64,000 nucleotides of DNA from Acuticoccus kalidii (GCF_021556395.1 NZ_JAKGCS010000036.1:310001-374000); one strand, 5' to 3'; positions 18,029 to 26,939 are shown, counted from the first letter of the stretch. A program made the numbers and translations. The notes: a model not told the origin generated them from the sequence alone.

Positions 18029-19948
18029 TCAGGCGGCGTTGACGTCGAGGATCAGCCTGTCGAAGGTGGCGCGCGCCTCCTGCGCGGTCCGCGTCGCTTT
18101 CGACTTGCGTTCGGTCGCCTGATTGTAGCTCGCTTCGAGCTCTTCGAGGCGCTTCATCTCGGCGGTATCGGCGGGGGGACCGTCGGCCTGGAAGGTGCCG
18201 AAGGGGCCGTAGCGGCGGCGGAGATTGTGCTTATAGGTGATGAGGGCGTCGAGCGCCTCCCGCTCGCGCGAGGCGGCCGCGCTCGCCTCCGCGCGCCGCT
18301 GCTCGAACCGGGCGAGGGCCGCACCCTCGGGCGACCACGGGTCGATCCGCGGCATGTCCTCGATGTTGATGATCGGGTCCGTATAGTCGGACTGCTGGCG
18401 CAGATCGAGCCGGGTGACGCGCACCGTCGCGATGCACAGCATGACGGTGATGACGATCAGCGGCACGCCGCCGACGATCGCCGCCGTCTGCAAGGTGTCG
18501 AGCCCGCCGACCACGAGGAGCACCGCCGGCAGAAAGGTGAGGGCGAGCGCCCAGAAGAGACGGTTCCACGCCATCGGCTCCTCCGACACGTCATTCTGCA
18601 CGACGGAGGCGAGGATATAGGAGATGGAATCGAAGCTCGTCGCGGTGAACAGGATCGCGAGGATGGTGAAGGTCAGGACGACGAGCCACGTCAGCGGCAG
18701 CGTGTCGAGGATGGCGAAGATCGCCGCGAACGAGTCTTCGCCGTCAAGGATCGTGACGACGTCGAGGCCGCCGGAGATCTGGAGCCAAAGGCCGTAATTG
18801 CCGAGCACGATGAAGAACAGGAAACACCCGATCGAGCCGAAGACGATCGACCCGGCGACCATCTCGCCGATCGTGCGCCCACGCGAGATGCGGGCGATGA
18901 AGAGCCCCATGCTCGGCGCGAACACCAGCCACCAGGCCCAGTAGAAGATCGTCCAGTCCTGCGGGAAGTGGCTGTCGCCATAGCCGCCCCAGCCGCCGAA
19001 GGATTCGGTGTAGGTCGACATGATGAAGAAGTCGGCGAGCATCCGGCCGAAGGAAGAGAGGCCGGTCTCGAGCAAAAACACCGTCGGTCCGACGACGAGA
19101 ACGAAGACGAGGAGGGCGACCGCCATCCACAGGTTGATGTTGCTGAGGAGCTTCAGCCCGCGTCCGAGCCCCGCGTAAGACGAGAGGGCGAAGATCACCG
19201 TGCAGACGAGCAGCGCGCCGATCTGCGAGACGATCGACATGGGGATGCCGAACAGGATGTTCGCCCCTTGCGAGATCAACGGCGCGGCGAGGCCGAGCGT
19301 CGTCGCCGCCCCGCCGAGCAGGCCGAAAATGAACAGGATGTCGACGATCTTGCCGGGCCAGCCCTCCGCCGCGCGTTGGCCGATGACGGGCATCACGGCG
19401 ATCGAGATCTTCAGCGCCGCCCGCCGGCGCACATAATAGAAGTAGGCGATGGGAAGGGCGGGGATCAGGTAGATCGACCAGGCGATCGGGCCCCAGTGGA
19501 ACATGCCATAGGCGGCGGCCCATTCACTCGCCGCGCGGCTTCCCGGCTCGATGCCGAAGGGCGGCGCCGTATAATAATAGGCCCACTCGATCATGCCCCA
19601 ATAGAGGATGCTCGCGCCGATGCCGCCGCAAAACAGCATCGCGGCCCAGGAGCCGAGGGGAAACTCGGGCGGCTCGTTCGGGTCGCCGAGCTTGATCTTC
19701 CCGACTTTGCTGAGAACCACGTAGACCATGAAGAAGAACGCGGCGAGGCCGAGGATGAGGTACGCCGAGCCGATCTTGTCGACCATGAAGGACCGCGCGA
19801 CGCCGACCCAGAGGGCGCCCTCGGTCGGCCAGAAGGCGAGCGGGAGTGTGGCGACGAGGAGGAGTCCGATCGCGCCGAAAAAGGTCGGGCGGTCGATGAG
19901 GCGAAAGGAGTCGCGCCACGTTTGAGGGCGGGGTGCGGTGTCCGTCAC
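18029..19948 (-). CDS. BCCT-family betaine/carnitine/choline-type transporter with C-terminal extension
   Basis: Protein of 639 residues with about twelve membrane helices. The family signature is clear: WGMIEWAYYY, and the helix-8 block WTIFYWAWWLVFAPS followed by GLFIARISRGRTIGE. The aromatic box of that block is largely conserved, supporting a quaternary-amine substrate. After the last helix (about residue 500) there is a charged, predicted cytoplasmic tail of roughly 130 residues, rich in Glu, Arg and Ala and heptad-like, which could sense osmolarity as in BetP-type proteins. The start is GTG at 19948 with a weak AAGG site. The upstream region is unusually AT-rich and holds a perfect 16-base dyad at 20074. 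Confidence 0.88.
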   Translation of the reverse strand: MTDTAPRPQTWRDSFRLIDRPTFFGAIGLLLVATLPLAFWPTEGALWVGVARSFMVDKIGSAYLILGLAAFFFMVYVVLSKVGKIKLGDPNEPPEFPLGSWAAMLFCGGIGASILYWGMIEWAYYYTAPPFGIEPGSRAASEWAAAYGMFHWGPIAWSIYLIPALPIAYFYYVRRRAALKISIAVMPVIGQRAAEGWPGKIVDILFIFGLLGGAATTLGLAAPLISQGANILFGIPMSIVSQIGALLVCTVIFALSSYAGLGRGLKLLSNINLWMAVALLVFVLVVGPTVFLLETGLSSFGRMLADFFIMSTYTESFGGWGGYGDSHFPQDWTIFYWAWWLVFAPSMGLFIARISRGRTIGEMVAGSIVFGSIGCFLFFIVLGNYGLWLQISGGLDVVTILDGEDSFAAIFAILDTLPLTWLVVLTFTILAILFTATSFDSISYILASVVQNDVSEEPMAWNRLFWALALTFLPAVLLVVGGLDTLQTAAIVGGVPLIVITVMLCIATVRVTRLDLRQQSDYTDPIINIEDMPRIDPWSPEGAALARFEQRRAEASAAASREREALDALITYKHNLRRRYGPFGTFQADGPPADTAEMKRLEELEASYNQATERKSKATRTAQEARATFDRLILDVNAA

Positions 19949-20342
19949 GTCAGCAGCCTTGCTGTTCTGGTCTTGCAGAGAGGGCGAATGTCGATGGAAA
20001 TGAGAGAATGATCTCAGAAATTCTGATGGTGTTCTGCGGGGCCGGCGGCAGGATGTATGTCTCGTGTTCGAGGCATCCCATTTGGGATGATAATCAATCA
20101 GACTCTTGAGAGAAATATATCAAACAATATAGAAACTGATTGAGAGTATGCGTAAAGGATTGCATTAAAAATATCAATGGCGTGAATTTTGCTATAAAAA
20201 GTCAGCAAGCCATCACGTGCCGAGGATATTTAATGATGGCGGGTTGGCCGCCGCTGCGCGCAACGCGTCACGGGCGGGGCGATACGCTGGCAATCTGGTC
20301 GGGTTGAAGCGGCCGCGCGGGGGACCCGCTCGCGGCGCCGGC
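19949..20342. other. 394-base non-coding region, AT-rich in its first part
   Basis: No credible reading frame. From about 20000 to 20220 the base composition drops sharply in GC compared with everything around it, with runs such as AAATATATC and TATAAAAAG. The rest, up to the regulator stop at 20343, returns to high GC. The region holds the BCCT gene promoter side and a dyad. It could be a regulatory region or a scar of an insertion; nothing else recognisable is present. Confidence 0.6.
20074..20089. promoter_or_regulatory. Perfect 16-base dyad upstream of the BCCT gene
   Basis: CATCCCA-TT-TGGGATG is a perfect inverted repeat within AT-rich DNA, about 125 bases before the BCCT start. Its size and position suit an operator for a dimeric regulator. 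No regulator gene is adjacent other than the FadR-type gene at 20343, whose family usually prefers a different site pattern. Confidence 0.4.
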
Positions 20343-21050
20343 CTATGCGGACGTCTTGCCGAACAGGCGGGCAAGGCCCGCACCGATATGGGCATCGATC
20401 GCTTCGCGCGCCGATGCCGGGTCGCGCGCTTGAATGGCGCGCAGCACGCGGGCGTGCTCCTCGTAGACCCGCGCGCTTTCGTTGAGCGGCACGATCCGCA
20501 GTGACCGGCTGAAGCCGTGCCCCATTCTGAGCGAGGGCTTCAGCCCCTTGATGGTCTCGATGAAGAAGGGATTGCGCGAGGCGCGCGCCACGGCGAGGTG
20601 GAATTTGTAATCGAGCTCGAAGTCGCCCTTGCCCGGGAGGGCGGAGCGGAACTCTTCGAGCGCGGCCTCGATATCGTCGACCAGCTCGGGTGGGGCGCGT
20701 TCGGCCGCTTCGCCGGCGCCCGCCACCTCGACCGCGCGGCGGAAGCGGAAGCAGGCGTGAAGGTCGTCGAGGGAGCGGATCGAGATGGCGCCGAACGTCG
20801 CCGCCTCGTCGTCGGCGGGCGAGGGCGGGCGAACGTAGCTGCCGGAGCCCTTGCGCGAGACGATCCGCCCCTCGTTGCGCAAGCGTTCCAGCGCTTGGCG
20901 CACCACGCGGCGGGACATGCCGAGCGCGCCCGCGAGGCGCTCCTCCGAAGGAAGCCGTCCGCCGTTCGCCCATGCCGGTTCATTCAGCATCTCGCAGAGC
21001 TGGGCATAGGCGATGTCGGAGAAATTCTTCGGGGACCGCCTCTCTTCCAT
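20343..21050 (-). CDS. FadR-type (FCD) GntR transcriptional regulator
   Basis: Protein of 235 residues. Winged-helix domain: AYAQLCEMLNEPAWANG, then LPSEERLAGALGMSRRVVRQAL and GSGSYVRPP. The FCD domain follows with FELDYKFHLAVARASRN and the later YEEHARVLRAIQARD, which contribute the usual metal or ligand-binding residues. ATG at 21050 is preceded by AGGAG about ten bases upstream. It lies 128 bases downstream of the enolase gene on the same strand and probably controls the enolase, the DapA-like gene and the second TctCBA set. No clear TNGTNNNACNA site was found there, so its operator is open. Confidence 0.85.
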   Translation of the reverse strand: MEERRSPKNFSDIAYAQLCEMLNEPAWANGGRLPSEERLAGALGMSRRVVRQALERLRNEGRIVSRKGSGSYVRPPSPADDEAATFGAISIRSLDDLHACFRFRRAVEVAGAGEAAERAPPELVDDIEAALEEFRSALPGKGDFELDYKFHLAVARASRNPFFIETIKGLKPSLRMGHGFSRSLRIVPLNESARVYEEHARVLRAIQARDPASAREAIDAHIGAGLARLFGKTSA

Positions 21051-21178
21051 CGTGCCGTGTCTCCTGTCGCCGGGACGTCGGTCCGTCCCGGTCGCGTTCG
21101 CGTCTCGCGGCCTCGCCGTGCGGGGCATCGGGCGCCGATGACAGGCCCGACGTCCCCGCGCAGGCGGGTGTCGCCGAT

Positions 21179-22414
21179 CTAGATCGCGCTCTTCCCGGTC
21201 ACGCGCTTGATGATGTCGGGCCGGTCGAGCGCCTCCTCGTTGAGAGAAGCGCCGAGGCCGGGGCCGGTCAACGGCTCGACATAGCCGTTCGACACCTTCG
21301 GCAATTCCGTCATCACTGTGCCGTAGAAGCCGTCGAGATGCGAGCGGACGGTTTCGGCCATCAGCGCGTTCGGCATATGGGCGAGGAGCTGCAGGTTGGC
21401 GAGGAGCGTCACCGGCCCCGTGCAATCGTGCGGGGCGATGGTGCGGTCGTGCGCGAGGGCGAGGTGGGCGACGCGCTGGCCCTCGGTGAGGCCGCCGGTC
21501 CACGCCATGTCGAAATTCGCGACGTCGACCGCGCCACGGCCGAAGCACTCCCGGTACCAGGGAAGGGTGCCGAGATTCTCGCTGCCGGCGAGGCGCGTGT
21601 TGGTGCTCTGCTTGAAGGTGGCGAGGTCGTCGAACGCGTCGAGCGCGATGGGATCCTCGTGCCAGTAGATGCCGTATTCCTCGGCGGCGCGCGCGATTTC
21701 GATCGCCGGGGCGAGCTGCCACAGGCCGTGATATTCGATCAGGATATCCATCTCGTCGCCGACCTCGTTGCGGATCTCCTCGAAGACGGAGAGACCCTCC
21801 TTGAGCTCCGAGGTGCGGATCGAGTGTCCGTGATTGCGCAGGGCGTAGACGTCGAACGGCCAAATCTTCATCGCGGTGATGCCTTCGTCGAGCAGTTCCC
21901 GCGCGAGGCGAGCCGGCTCGTAGACCTGCATCAGAAGATCTTCGTTGCGTGAAATGTTCTTCGGCGCGGGATCGCTGCGCGAATAGATCTGCGTGTTGTA
22001 ACCGGCGCGGACGCGGTTGTTGTATCCGCTGTTGGCGCAGGTGTTGTAGAGCCGGATCTTGTCGCGCATCCGCCCGCCCATGAGCGTCGCGATCGAGTGG
22101 CCGAGCGCCTTGCCCCAAAGATCCCACAACGCGATGTCGATCGCCGAATTGCCGCGAATCTCGATCGAGCGGGTGGCGAACCCGGTGAAGTGATTGCCGA
22201 CATCGTGCCGCAGCGCGTGGGAGAGGGCGGTGCGATCCATCGGATCTTTGCCGAGAAGAAAAGGGGCGCACGTCTCGTGGATATAGGCGACGACGGGCTC
22301 GGGATTGCGGAAGGTTTCGCCGAGACCGACGACGCCCTCGTCCGTGTGAATCCGGACCCAGACGAGGTTGCTGAACTCCTCGATCTGGATCGTTTCGACG
22401 CCGATAATCTTCAC
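21179..22414 (-). CDS. Enolase-superfamily acid-sugar dehydratase (mandelate racemase/galactonate dehydratase-like)
   Basis: Protein of 411 residues. It opens with the capping-domain pattern VKIIGVETIQIEEF and GVVGLGETF, then the barrel. Metal ligands: glutamate in LIEYHG, glutamate in WHEDPI, glutamate in AGSENLG. Two candidate acid/base histidines, in EYHG and APHD, match the places of the two catalytic histidines of D-galactonate dehydratase (DFHG and APHC there). The KxK motif of true racemases reads KIW. This supports dehydration of an aldonate or similar acid sugar. GTG at 22414 is chosen for the perfect GGAGGAG eight bases before it. It is divergent from the DapA-like gene, with which it probably forms a two-step pathway. 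Confidence 0.85.
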   Translation of the reverse strand: MKIIGVETIQIEEFSNLVWVRIHTDEGVVGLGETFRNPEPVVAYIHETCAPFLLGKDPMDRTALSHALRHDVGNHFTGFATRSIEIRGNSAIDIALWDLWGKALGHSIATLMGGRMRDKIRLYNTCANSGYNNRVRAGYNTQIYSRSDPAPKNISRNEDLLMQVYEPARLARELLDEGITAMKIWPFDVYALRNHGHSIRTSELKEGLSVFEEIRNEVGDEMDILIEYHGLWQLAPAIEIARAAEEYGIYWHEDPIALDAFDDLATFKQSTNTRLAGSENLGTLPWYRECFGRGAVDVANFDMAWTGGLTEGQRVAHLALAHDRTIAPHDCTGPVTLLANLQLLAHMPNALMAETVRSHLDGFYGTVMTELPKVSNGYVEPLTGPGLGASLNEEALDRPDIIKRVTGKSAI

Positions 22415-22470
22415 GGGCTTTCTCCTCCACATCTTGCGTCTTTTCGGGCCGACCGGCCGATATAGATGGT

Positions 22471-22542
22471 TTGACCGTACAGAATAGCTGTGTCAATATG
22501 ATTTCAACCGATGCGCTAAGTCACTGTTTTTACTGAGTTTAG
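22471..22542. promoter_or_regulatory. Divergent control region with two imperfect inverted repeats
   Basis: The 224-base spacer between the enolase and DapA-like genes holds two dyad-like elements. The first, 22471-22496, begins TTGAC and ends GTCAA, with ACAG and CTGT inside. The second, 22516-22542, has arms CTAAGTCA and TGAGTTTAG with one mismatch. Either could be the binding site of the FadR-type regulator at 20343. Both are imperfect, so the call is tentative. Confidence 0.3.
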
Positions 22543-22638
22543 CGAATCATACAAGAACAGAAAGATACAGATTTTGAACTCATCGACCGAGCTGGCGCGT
22601 CGCGCTCTCGGCGGAGGAAAGTCTGAGGAGACTGGGAA

Positions 22639-23541
22639 ATGCTTGACGAGGCCACCGGCCTTCATGTCGTCGCGCAAACGCCGTTCCAGCCGGACGGCGC
22701 GATCGACCACGACAGCATCGATTCGCTTTCGGCGTTCTACTATTCACACGGCGCACGCGGGCTCACCGTCCTCGGCGTGAGCGGGGAAGCCGGAAAGCTG
22801 ACGCAGGACGAGACCGTCGCCGTCGCGGCGCGTTTCGTCCGCGCCGCGGACGGCCATCGCATCATCGCCGGCGTCTCCAATCCGAGCCTTGCCGTCCTCG
22901 TCGAGACGACGCGCCAGGTGATGGCCGAAGGCGTCGACGCGGTGATGATCTGCCCGCCCGGCGCGGTCCGCACGGACGAGGAGCTGTTTCGCTATTTCGA
23001 ATCCGTGTTCGAGCGCATCGGCGACGTGCCGACGGTGCTGCAGGATTTTCCCTTCCACTCCGGCGTGCGGATGTCGGTCCCGGCGATCGTCCGGCTGATC
23101 GAGATGTTCCCGCAGATCTCGGTGATCAAAGAGGAGGATCTCCCCTCCGTCACCAAGATCTCGGCGTTGCGGGAGGCGCTGGATGGCGGCCGGCAGGTGC
23201 GCATCCTGACCGGCAATAACGGCCTCTATCTTCCGCAGGAGATGGAGCGCGGCGCCGACGGGCCGATGGCGGGCTTTTCCTATCCGGAGGTCCTGTCGGG
23301 CGTCTACGACCTGATGACCGCCGGCAAACGGGCCGAGGCGCACGATCTCTTCAATCGCCATCTGCCGCTTTTGCGTTATGAGGCGCAGGGCCAGTGGGGC
23401 ATCGCCATCCGCAAGGAGATGATGCGCCGGCGTGGGGCGCTCCAATGCGCCGCGCTTCGCGCCCCCGGCCCGTCGCTCAACGCGCGCGATCTCGCCGAGA
23501 TCGACTATCTGGTCAGCCGCATGGATCTGCCGGCGGCCTAG
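22639..23541 (+). CDS. DapA-like (N-acetylneuraminate lyase superfamily) dehydratase or aldolase
   Basis: Protein of 300 residues with the class I lyase barrel. The Schiff-base lysine is in SVIKEEDLP, and the substrate-binding loop is GVSGEAGKLT. The tyrosine that canonical DHDPS places in YNVP is replaced: the segment reads LQDFPFHSG. From memory, L-2-keto-3-deoxyarabonate dehydratase of Azospirillum has a similar QDAP segment, which points to a keto-deoxy sugar-acid dehydratase rather than lysine biosynthesis. ATG at 22639 follows GAGGAG. The neighbouring enolase would supply a 2-keto-3-deoxy acid, so the pair reads as a sugar-acid pathway fed by the downstream TctCBA system. The exact substrate is unknown. 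Confidence 0.8.
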   Translation: MLDEATGLHVVAQTPFQPDGAIDHDSIDSLSAFYYSHGARGLTVLGVSGEAGKLTQDETVAVAARFVRAADGHRIIAGVSNPSLAVLVETTRQVMAEGVDAVMICPPGAVRTDEELFRYFESVFERIGDVPTVLQDFPFHSGVRMSVPAIVRLIEMFPQISVIKEEDLPSVTKISALREALDGGRQVRILTGNNGLYLPQEMERGADGPMAGFSYPEVLSGVYDLMTAGKRAEAHDLFNRHLPLLRYEAQGQWGIAIRKEMMRRRGALQCAALRAPGPSLNARDLAEIDYLVSRMDLPAA

Positions 23542-23723
23542 GCTCTCCGGCGTTCTCCCCGGAGACGGCTCCCACCATCGGGACGGAATGTGCGCTTTCG
23601 GGGACGGCCGGTCCGGGCCGCTCCGAGGCGCTCTCTTGGGGCGGACGCCACCGCGTCACGCCGACCCGGCGGATGCCGCGATCGTCCCATCACATAGAAA
23701 TCGGCAAATCTGGGAGGATTATA

Positions 23724-24680
23724 ATGCCGTTCGTTTCAAAGTTTCACGCGCTCGCCGTCGCCGCGGGGGCTCTTTCCATCGCCGCGCCGATCGGAGCCTT
23801 CGCCCAGACCGACTATCCGACGAAGCCGATCGAGATCATCGCGCCGGCCGCGCCGGGCGGTGATACCGACTTCAACGCCCGCACGATGTCGCATTATCTC
23901 CAGGAGGAGCTGGGCGTCTCGCTGCCGGTGATCAACGTGCCGGGCGCGGGCGGGTCGCTCGGCGGGCGCCGCGTTCTGTCGGCCGAGCCCGACGGCTACA
24001 CGACCCTCTTCTATCACGGTGCGGTGCAAGTCGGTTCCGCGTCCGGGATGACCGAATTCACCTGGAAGGATTTCGAGCTCGGCGCGATCGCCGGGCAGGA
24101 GACCGGGACGGTCCTCGTCGTCCAGGCCGATGCCCCGTGGCAGACCCTCGACGAGCTGATGGAAGACGCGAAGGCCAATCCCGGCTCGATCGACCTCACG
24201 GCCAATATCGGCGCGACGACCTACCTCATCGCAAAGCAGCTCGAAGCGGCGGGGGCCCAGTTCAATCTCGTCGATGTCGGCGGCGCCTCCGGCCGTCTGA
24301 CGGCCGTCCTCGGCGGCAATGTCGACGTGTCGCAAAACCCTTACGCCCAGGTGCGCGACTATCTCGAGACCGGCGAATTGCGCGCGCTCGCGACCCTCAC
24401 CGACGAGCCGATCGAGCCGCTGGCCGACGTGCCGACCGCCCGCTCGCAAGGCTACGAGGTCGGGTTCCAGTACAACTATTTCTTCCTCTTCCCGAAGGAC
24501 ACGCCGCAGGAGGTGGTCGAGAAATTCGGCGCCGCGGTCGAGGCCGTCGTCCAGAATCCGGATTATGTCGACGCGATCCAGAAGCAGTACGCGCAGGACG
24601 CGATGGCGCTGACCGGTGAGGCCGCCGCGGCCCGCCTCGAGGAGCTCGACGCGATCATCGGGCAAGTCGATCTGAAGTGA
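23724..24680 (+). CDS. TctC-family periplasmic solute-binding protein (TTT system 2)
   Basis: Protein of 318 residues. A signal peptide ending AFAQ is followed by the archetypal family start DYPTKPIEIIAPAAPGGDTDF (core PTKPIEIIAPAAPGG) and the NVPGAGGSLGGRRVL ligand-loop motif. GGGAGGATTATA precedes ATG at 23724. Directly after its stop is a GC-rich hairpin (24688-24717), which may raise the level of this message relative to the membrane genes. It follows the DapA-like gene by 182 bases. Confidence 0.92.
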   Translation: MPFVSKFHALAVAAGALSIAAPIGAFAQTDYPTKPIEIIAPAAPGGDTDFNARTMSHYLQEELGVSLPVINVPGAGGSLGGRRVLSAEPDGYTTLFYHGAVQVGSASGMTEFTWKDFELGAIAGQETGTVLVVQADAPWQTLDELMEDAKANPGSIDLTANIGATTYLIAKQLEAAGAQFNLVDVGGASGRLTAVLGGNVDVSQNPYAQVRDYLETGELRALATLTDEPIEPLADVPTARSQGYEVGFQYNYFFLFPKDTPQEVVEKFGAAVEAVVQNPDYVDAIQKQYAQDAMALTGEAAAARLEELDAIIGQVDLK

Positions 24681-24687
24681 AGCAAGA

Positions 24688-24717
24688 GGCCCGGGTCGTC
24701 GCATGGCGGCCCGGGCC
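24688..24717 (+). terminator. Hairpin between tctC and tctB (attenuator or mRNA-stabilising)
   Basis: Arms GGCCCGGG and CCCGGGCC (8 bp, perfect) around a 14-base loop, starting 8 bases after the TctC stop. There is no T-run, so full termination is unlikely. Such hairpins after binding-protein genes often protect the upstream message. Confidence 0.45.
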
Positions 24718-24739
24718 CCGCATGCATGGACAGTCAGAT

Positions 24740-25228
24740 ATGACGGACCGGAAGGAAAACCTCCTCGGAGGCGCGCTCTTTCTCATCTTCGGCCTCGCGG
24801 CATACGTCTATGCCCGCTCCATTCCGCGACGCGCCCCGGTCGGGATCGACAGCGGCTTCTTGCCGGAGATCGTCGCCCTAGCCATCGCCGTGCTCGGCGC
24901 GGTCCTTCTCGTGCGCTCGCTGCCGCGGCGGGGACGGACGGACGGCGATGCCGATCGGGCGCCGGACGCGGGCGAGGCGGAGCGGATCGTGTGGCTGACG
25001 CTGGGGCTCACCGTCGCCGCGATCGCGGGCTATATCGTGCTCCTTCCGATCGCCGGCTTCGTGATCGCGACGGCGCTCTACCTCTTCGTCCAGCTCGTGA
25101 TCTTCGCGAGCCGCTCGCCGCGCGCACTGCTTTATGCGGCGCTCTTCTCCATCGTCACCTCGGTCGCGGCGTGGGGACTGTTTCGCCACGGCTTCGGCCT
25201 CATCCTGCCGCACGGCCTCTGGGGTTGA
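24740..25228 (+). CDS. TctB-family small membrane subunit (TTT system 2)
   Basis: Protein of about 162 residues with four hydrophobic stretches (about 9-26, 40-58, 83-120 in two parts, and 125-150). It has the TctB-type segment GIDSGFLPEIVALAIAVLG near the second helix. ATG at 24740 is chosen, but an in-frame ATG at 24722 exists and neither has a good ribosome site; the hairpin just upstream may keep its translation low. TctA begins 5 bases after its stop. Confidence 0.8.
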   Translation: MTDRKENLLGGALFLIFGLAAYVYARSIPRRAPVGIDSGFLPEIVALAIAVLGAVLLVRSLPRRGRTDGDADRAPDAGEAERIVWLTLGLTVAAIAGYIVLLPIAGFVIATALYLFVQLVIFASRSPRALLYAALFSIVTSVAAWGLFRHGFGLILPHGLWG

Positions 25229-25232
25229 TCGA

Positions 25233-26723
25233 ATGTATTGGTTAGACGCCCTCAGCGCGGTTCTGACGATCGAGCCGCTTCTCGCGATCGCGATCGGCGT
25301 GCCGATCGGCATGATCTTCGGCGCGATCCCCGGCCTCAGCGCGACGATGGCGGTGGCGCTCTGCCTGCCACTCACCTTCACGATGGCCCCGGTCACAGCC
25401 CTCGTGCTTCTCCTCGCCCTTTATATCGGCGGCGTATCGGGCGGCCTCGTCTCGGCGATCATGATCGGCATTCCCGGAACGCCGTCCTCGATCGCGACGA
25501 CGTTCGACGGCCGGCCGATGGCACTCAAGGGGGAGGGCGGTCGCGCGCTGGGGCTTGCGATCTTCTACTCCTTCGTCGGCGGCCTGTTCGGGATCGCCGT
25601 CCTCATCCTCCTCGCGCCGCCGCTCGCGCGCTTCGCGTTGAAATTCGGCACCTTCGAGTATTTCTCGGTGTCGGTTTTCGCCCTCACCCTCGTCGCGGGG
25701 CTCGCCGGCAAGAGCCTTCTGAAGGGCGTCCTCGCCGCGCTGCTCGGTATTCTGATCGCCGCGACGGGCTTTGCGCCGACTGACGGCATCCCGCGCTTCA
25801 CCTTCGGCAATCCGCAATTCGATGCCGGCTACGCCCTCCTGCCGGTGCTTCTCGGCATGTTCGCGGTCAACGAGATCCTCGATTATGCGGCGCGGCCGCC
25901 GGAGAGCCGCGTCTCGCCGCCGGCCGAGTTCACGCGCCCCCGTTTCCCCGGCGTGCGGATGGTGGAGTTCATCGCGAGCCTTCCGAACGTGGTGCGTTCG
26001 GCGGCGATCGGGATCGGCGTCGGCTTGCTGCCCGGCATCGGGTCGAGCGCGTCGAACCTTCTCGCCTATGCCGCGGCGCGCAGCTCCTCGAAGGAGCCGG
26101 AATCGTTCGGGACCGGCAATCCGGCCGGCATCGTCTCCTCCGAGACGGCCAACAACGCCAATGTCGGCTCGGCCATGGTGCCTCTGATGGCGCTCGGCAT
26201 TCCGGGCGACTCGGTGACGGCGATGCTGCTCGGCGGGTTGATGATCCACGGGCTGCAGCCGGGGCCGTTGCTGTTCACGAATAACGGGCTCATCGTCCAC
26301 GCGCTGTTCGTCGCCCTGTTGATCGCCAACCTCGCGATGCTCCTCGTGGCGTTTTTCGGCATCCGCTTCTTCGTGCGGATTCTGGCGGTGCCGAAGCCCT
26401 ATTTGCTCGCCCTCGTGATGGTGACGTGCGTGATCGGCGCCTACGCCACGGGCAACCGGATGTTCGACGTCTACACGCTGCTCGCCTTCGGCGGTCTCGG
26501 CCTGTTGCTGACACGGCTCGGCTTTCCGCTGCCGCCGTTCATCCTGGGCTTCATTCTGGGCCCGCTGATCGAGGTCAATCTGCGGTCGGCACTGATGTCC
26601 TCACGCGGCTCCTTCGTCCCGTTTCTGGAACGCCCCTTCTCGGCGATGTTCCTCGGCCTCGCCGCGGCCTATATCGTGCTGGTGATGGTGCGAAAGGTGC
26701 GCCTGATGCGCCGGGCCGCTTAG
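25233..26723 (+). CDS. TctA-family large membrane subunit (TTT system 2)
   Basis: Permease of 496 residues. TctA motifs: GMIFGAIPGLSATMAVALCLP (core GAIPGLSATMA), LYIGGVSGGLVSAIMIGIPGTP (core GIPGTPSSIATTFDG), GVGLLPGIGSSASNLLAYA, and SETANNANVGSAMVPLMALGIPGD (core ETANNANVGSAM). It ends the sugar-acid gene group; a stem-loop follows at 26749. Confidence 0.9.
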   Translation: MYWLDALSAVLTIEPLLAIAIGVPIGMIFGAIPGLSATMAVALCLPLTFTMAPVTALVLLLALYIGGVSGGLVSAIMIGIPGTPSSIATTFDGRPMALKGEGGRALGLAIFYSFVGGLFGIAVLILLAPPLARFALKFGTFEYFSVSVFALTLVAGLAGKSLLKGVLAALLGILIAATGFAPTDGIPRFTFGNPQFDAGYALLPVLLGMFAVNEILDYAARPPESRVSPPAEFTRPRFPGVRMVEFIASLPNVVRSAAIGIGVGLLPGIGSSASNLLAYAAARSSSKEPESFGTGNPAGIVSSETANNANVGSAMVPLMALGIPGDSVTAMLLGGLMIHGLQPGPLLFTNNGLIVHALFVALLIANLAMLLVAFFGIRFFVRILAVPKPYLLALVMVTCVIGAYATGNRMFDVYTLLAFGGLGLLLTRLGFPLPPFILGFILGPLIEVNLRSALMSSRGSFVPFLERPFSAMFLGLAAAYIVLVMVRKVRLMRRAA

Positions 26724-26748
26724 GCCGGGCACCCGGGCGCGGGCCGCT

Positions 26749-26767
26749 GTCGCGCGCGTTGCGCGAC
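26749..26767 (+). terminator. Hairpin downstream of the second TctA gene
   Basis: Perfect 7-bp stem GTCGCGC / GCGCGAC with a five-base loop, 25 bases after the TctA stop. It lacks a T-run, so it is a weak terminator candidate. Confidence 0.35.
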
Positions 26768-26939
26768 GGGGGCTCCACCGAAACGGGAAACCGGGGCAAG
26801 GTCGTGGCCTGGCCGGCCTTCCGGTCGAGCAGGTCCGCCGGGCGGATCGCTGCGGGATGAAGCGAGCCGGCATTTCATGGCTTTGCGTCGCAAGGGGAAT
26901 TCCCCGCAGGCCGGAGCGGCGCGTTGATCGGACCTTGGT

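Noticed and set aside
18020-20011. A 663-codon open frame antisense to the BCCT transporter
   Set aside because: Highly charged, without domains, and fully opposite a membrane protein with clear family motifs.
21071-21090. CGGGACG/CGTCCCG hairpin between the enolase and regulator genes as a terminator
   Set aside because: No T-run, and both genes seem to belong to one minus-strand unit; could be a chance stem.
26724-26939. Possible left attachment-site repeat of the tRNA-Arg 3' end
   Set aside because: Only a short GC-rich resemblance (CGGGCACCCGGGCGC) was seen, not a copy of the tRNA end.
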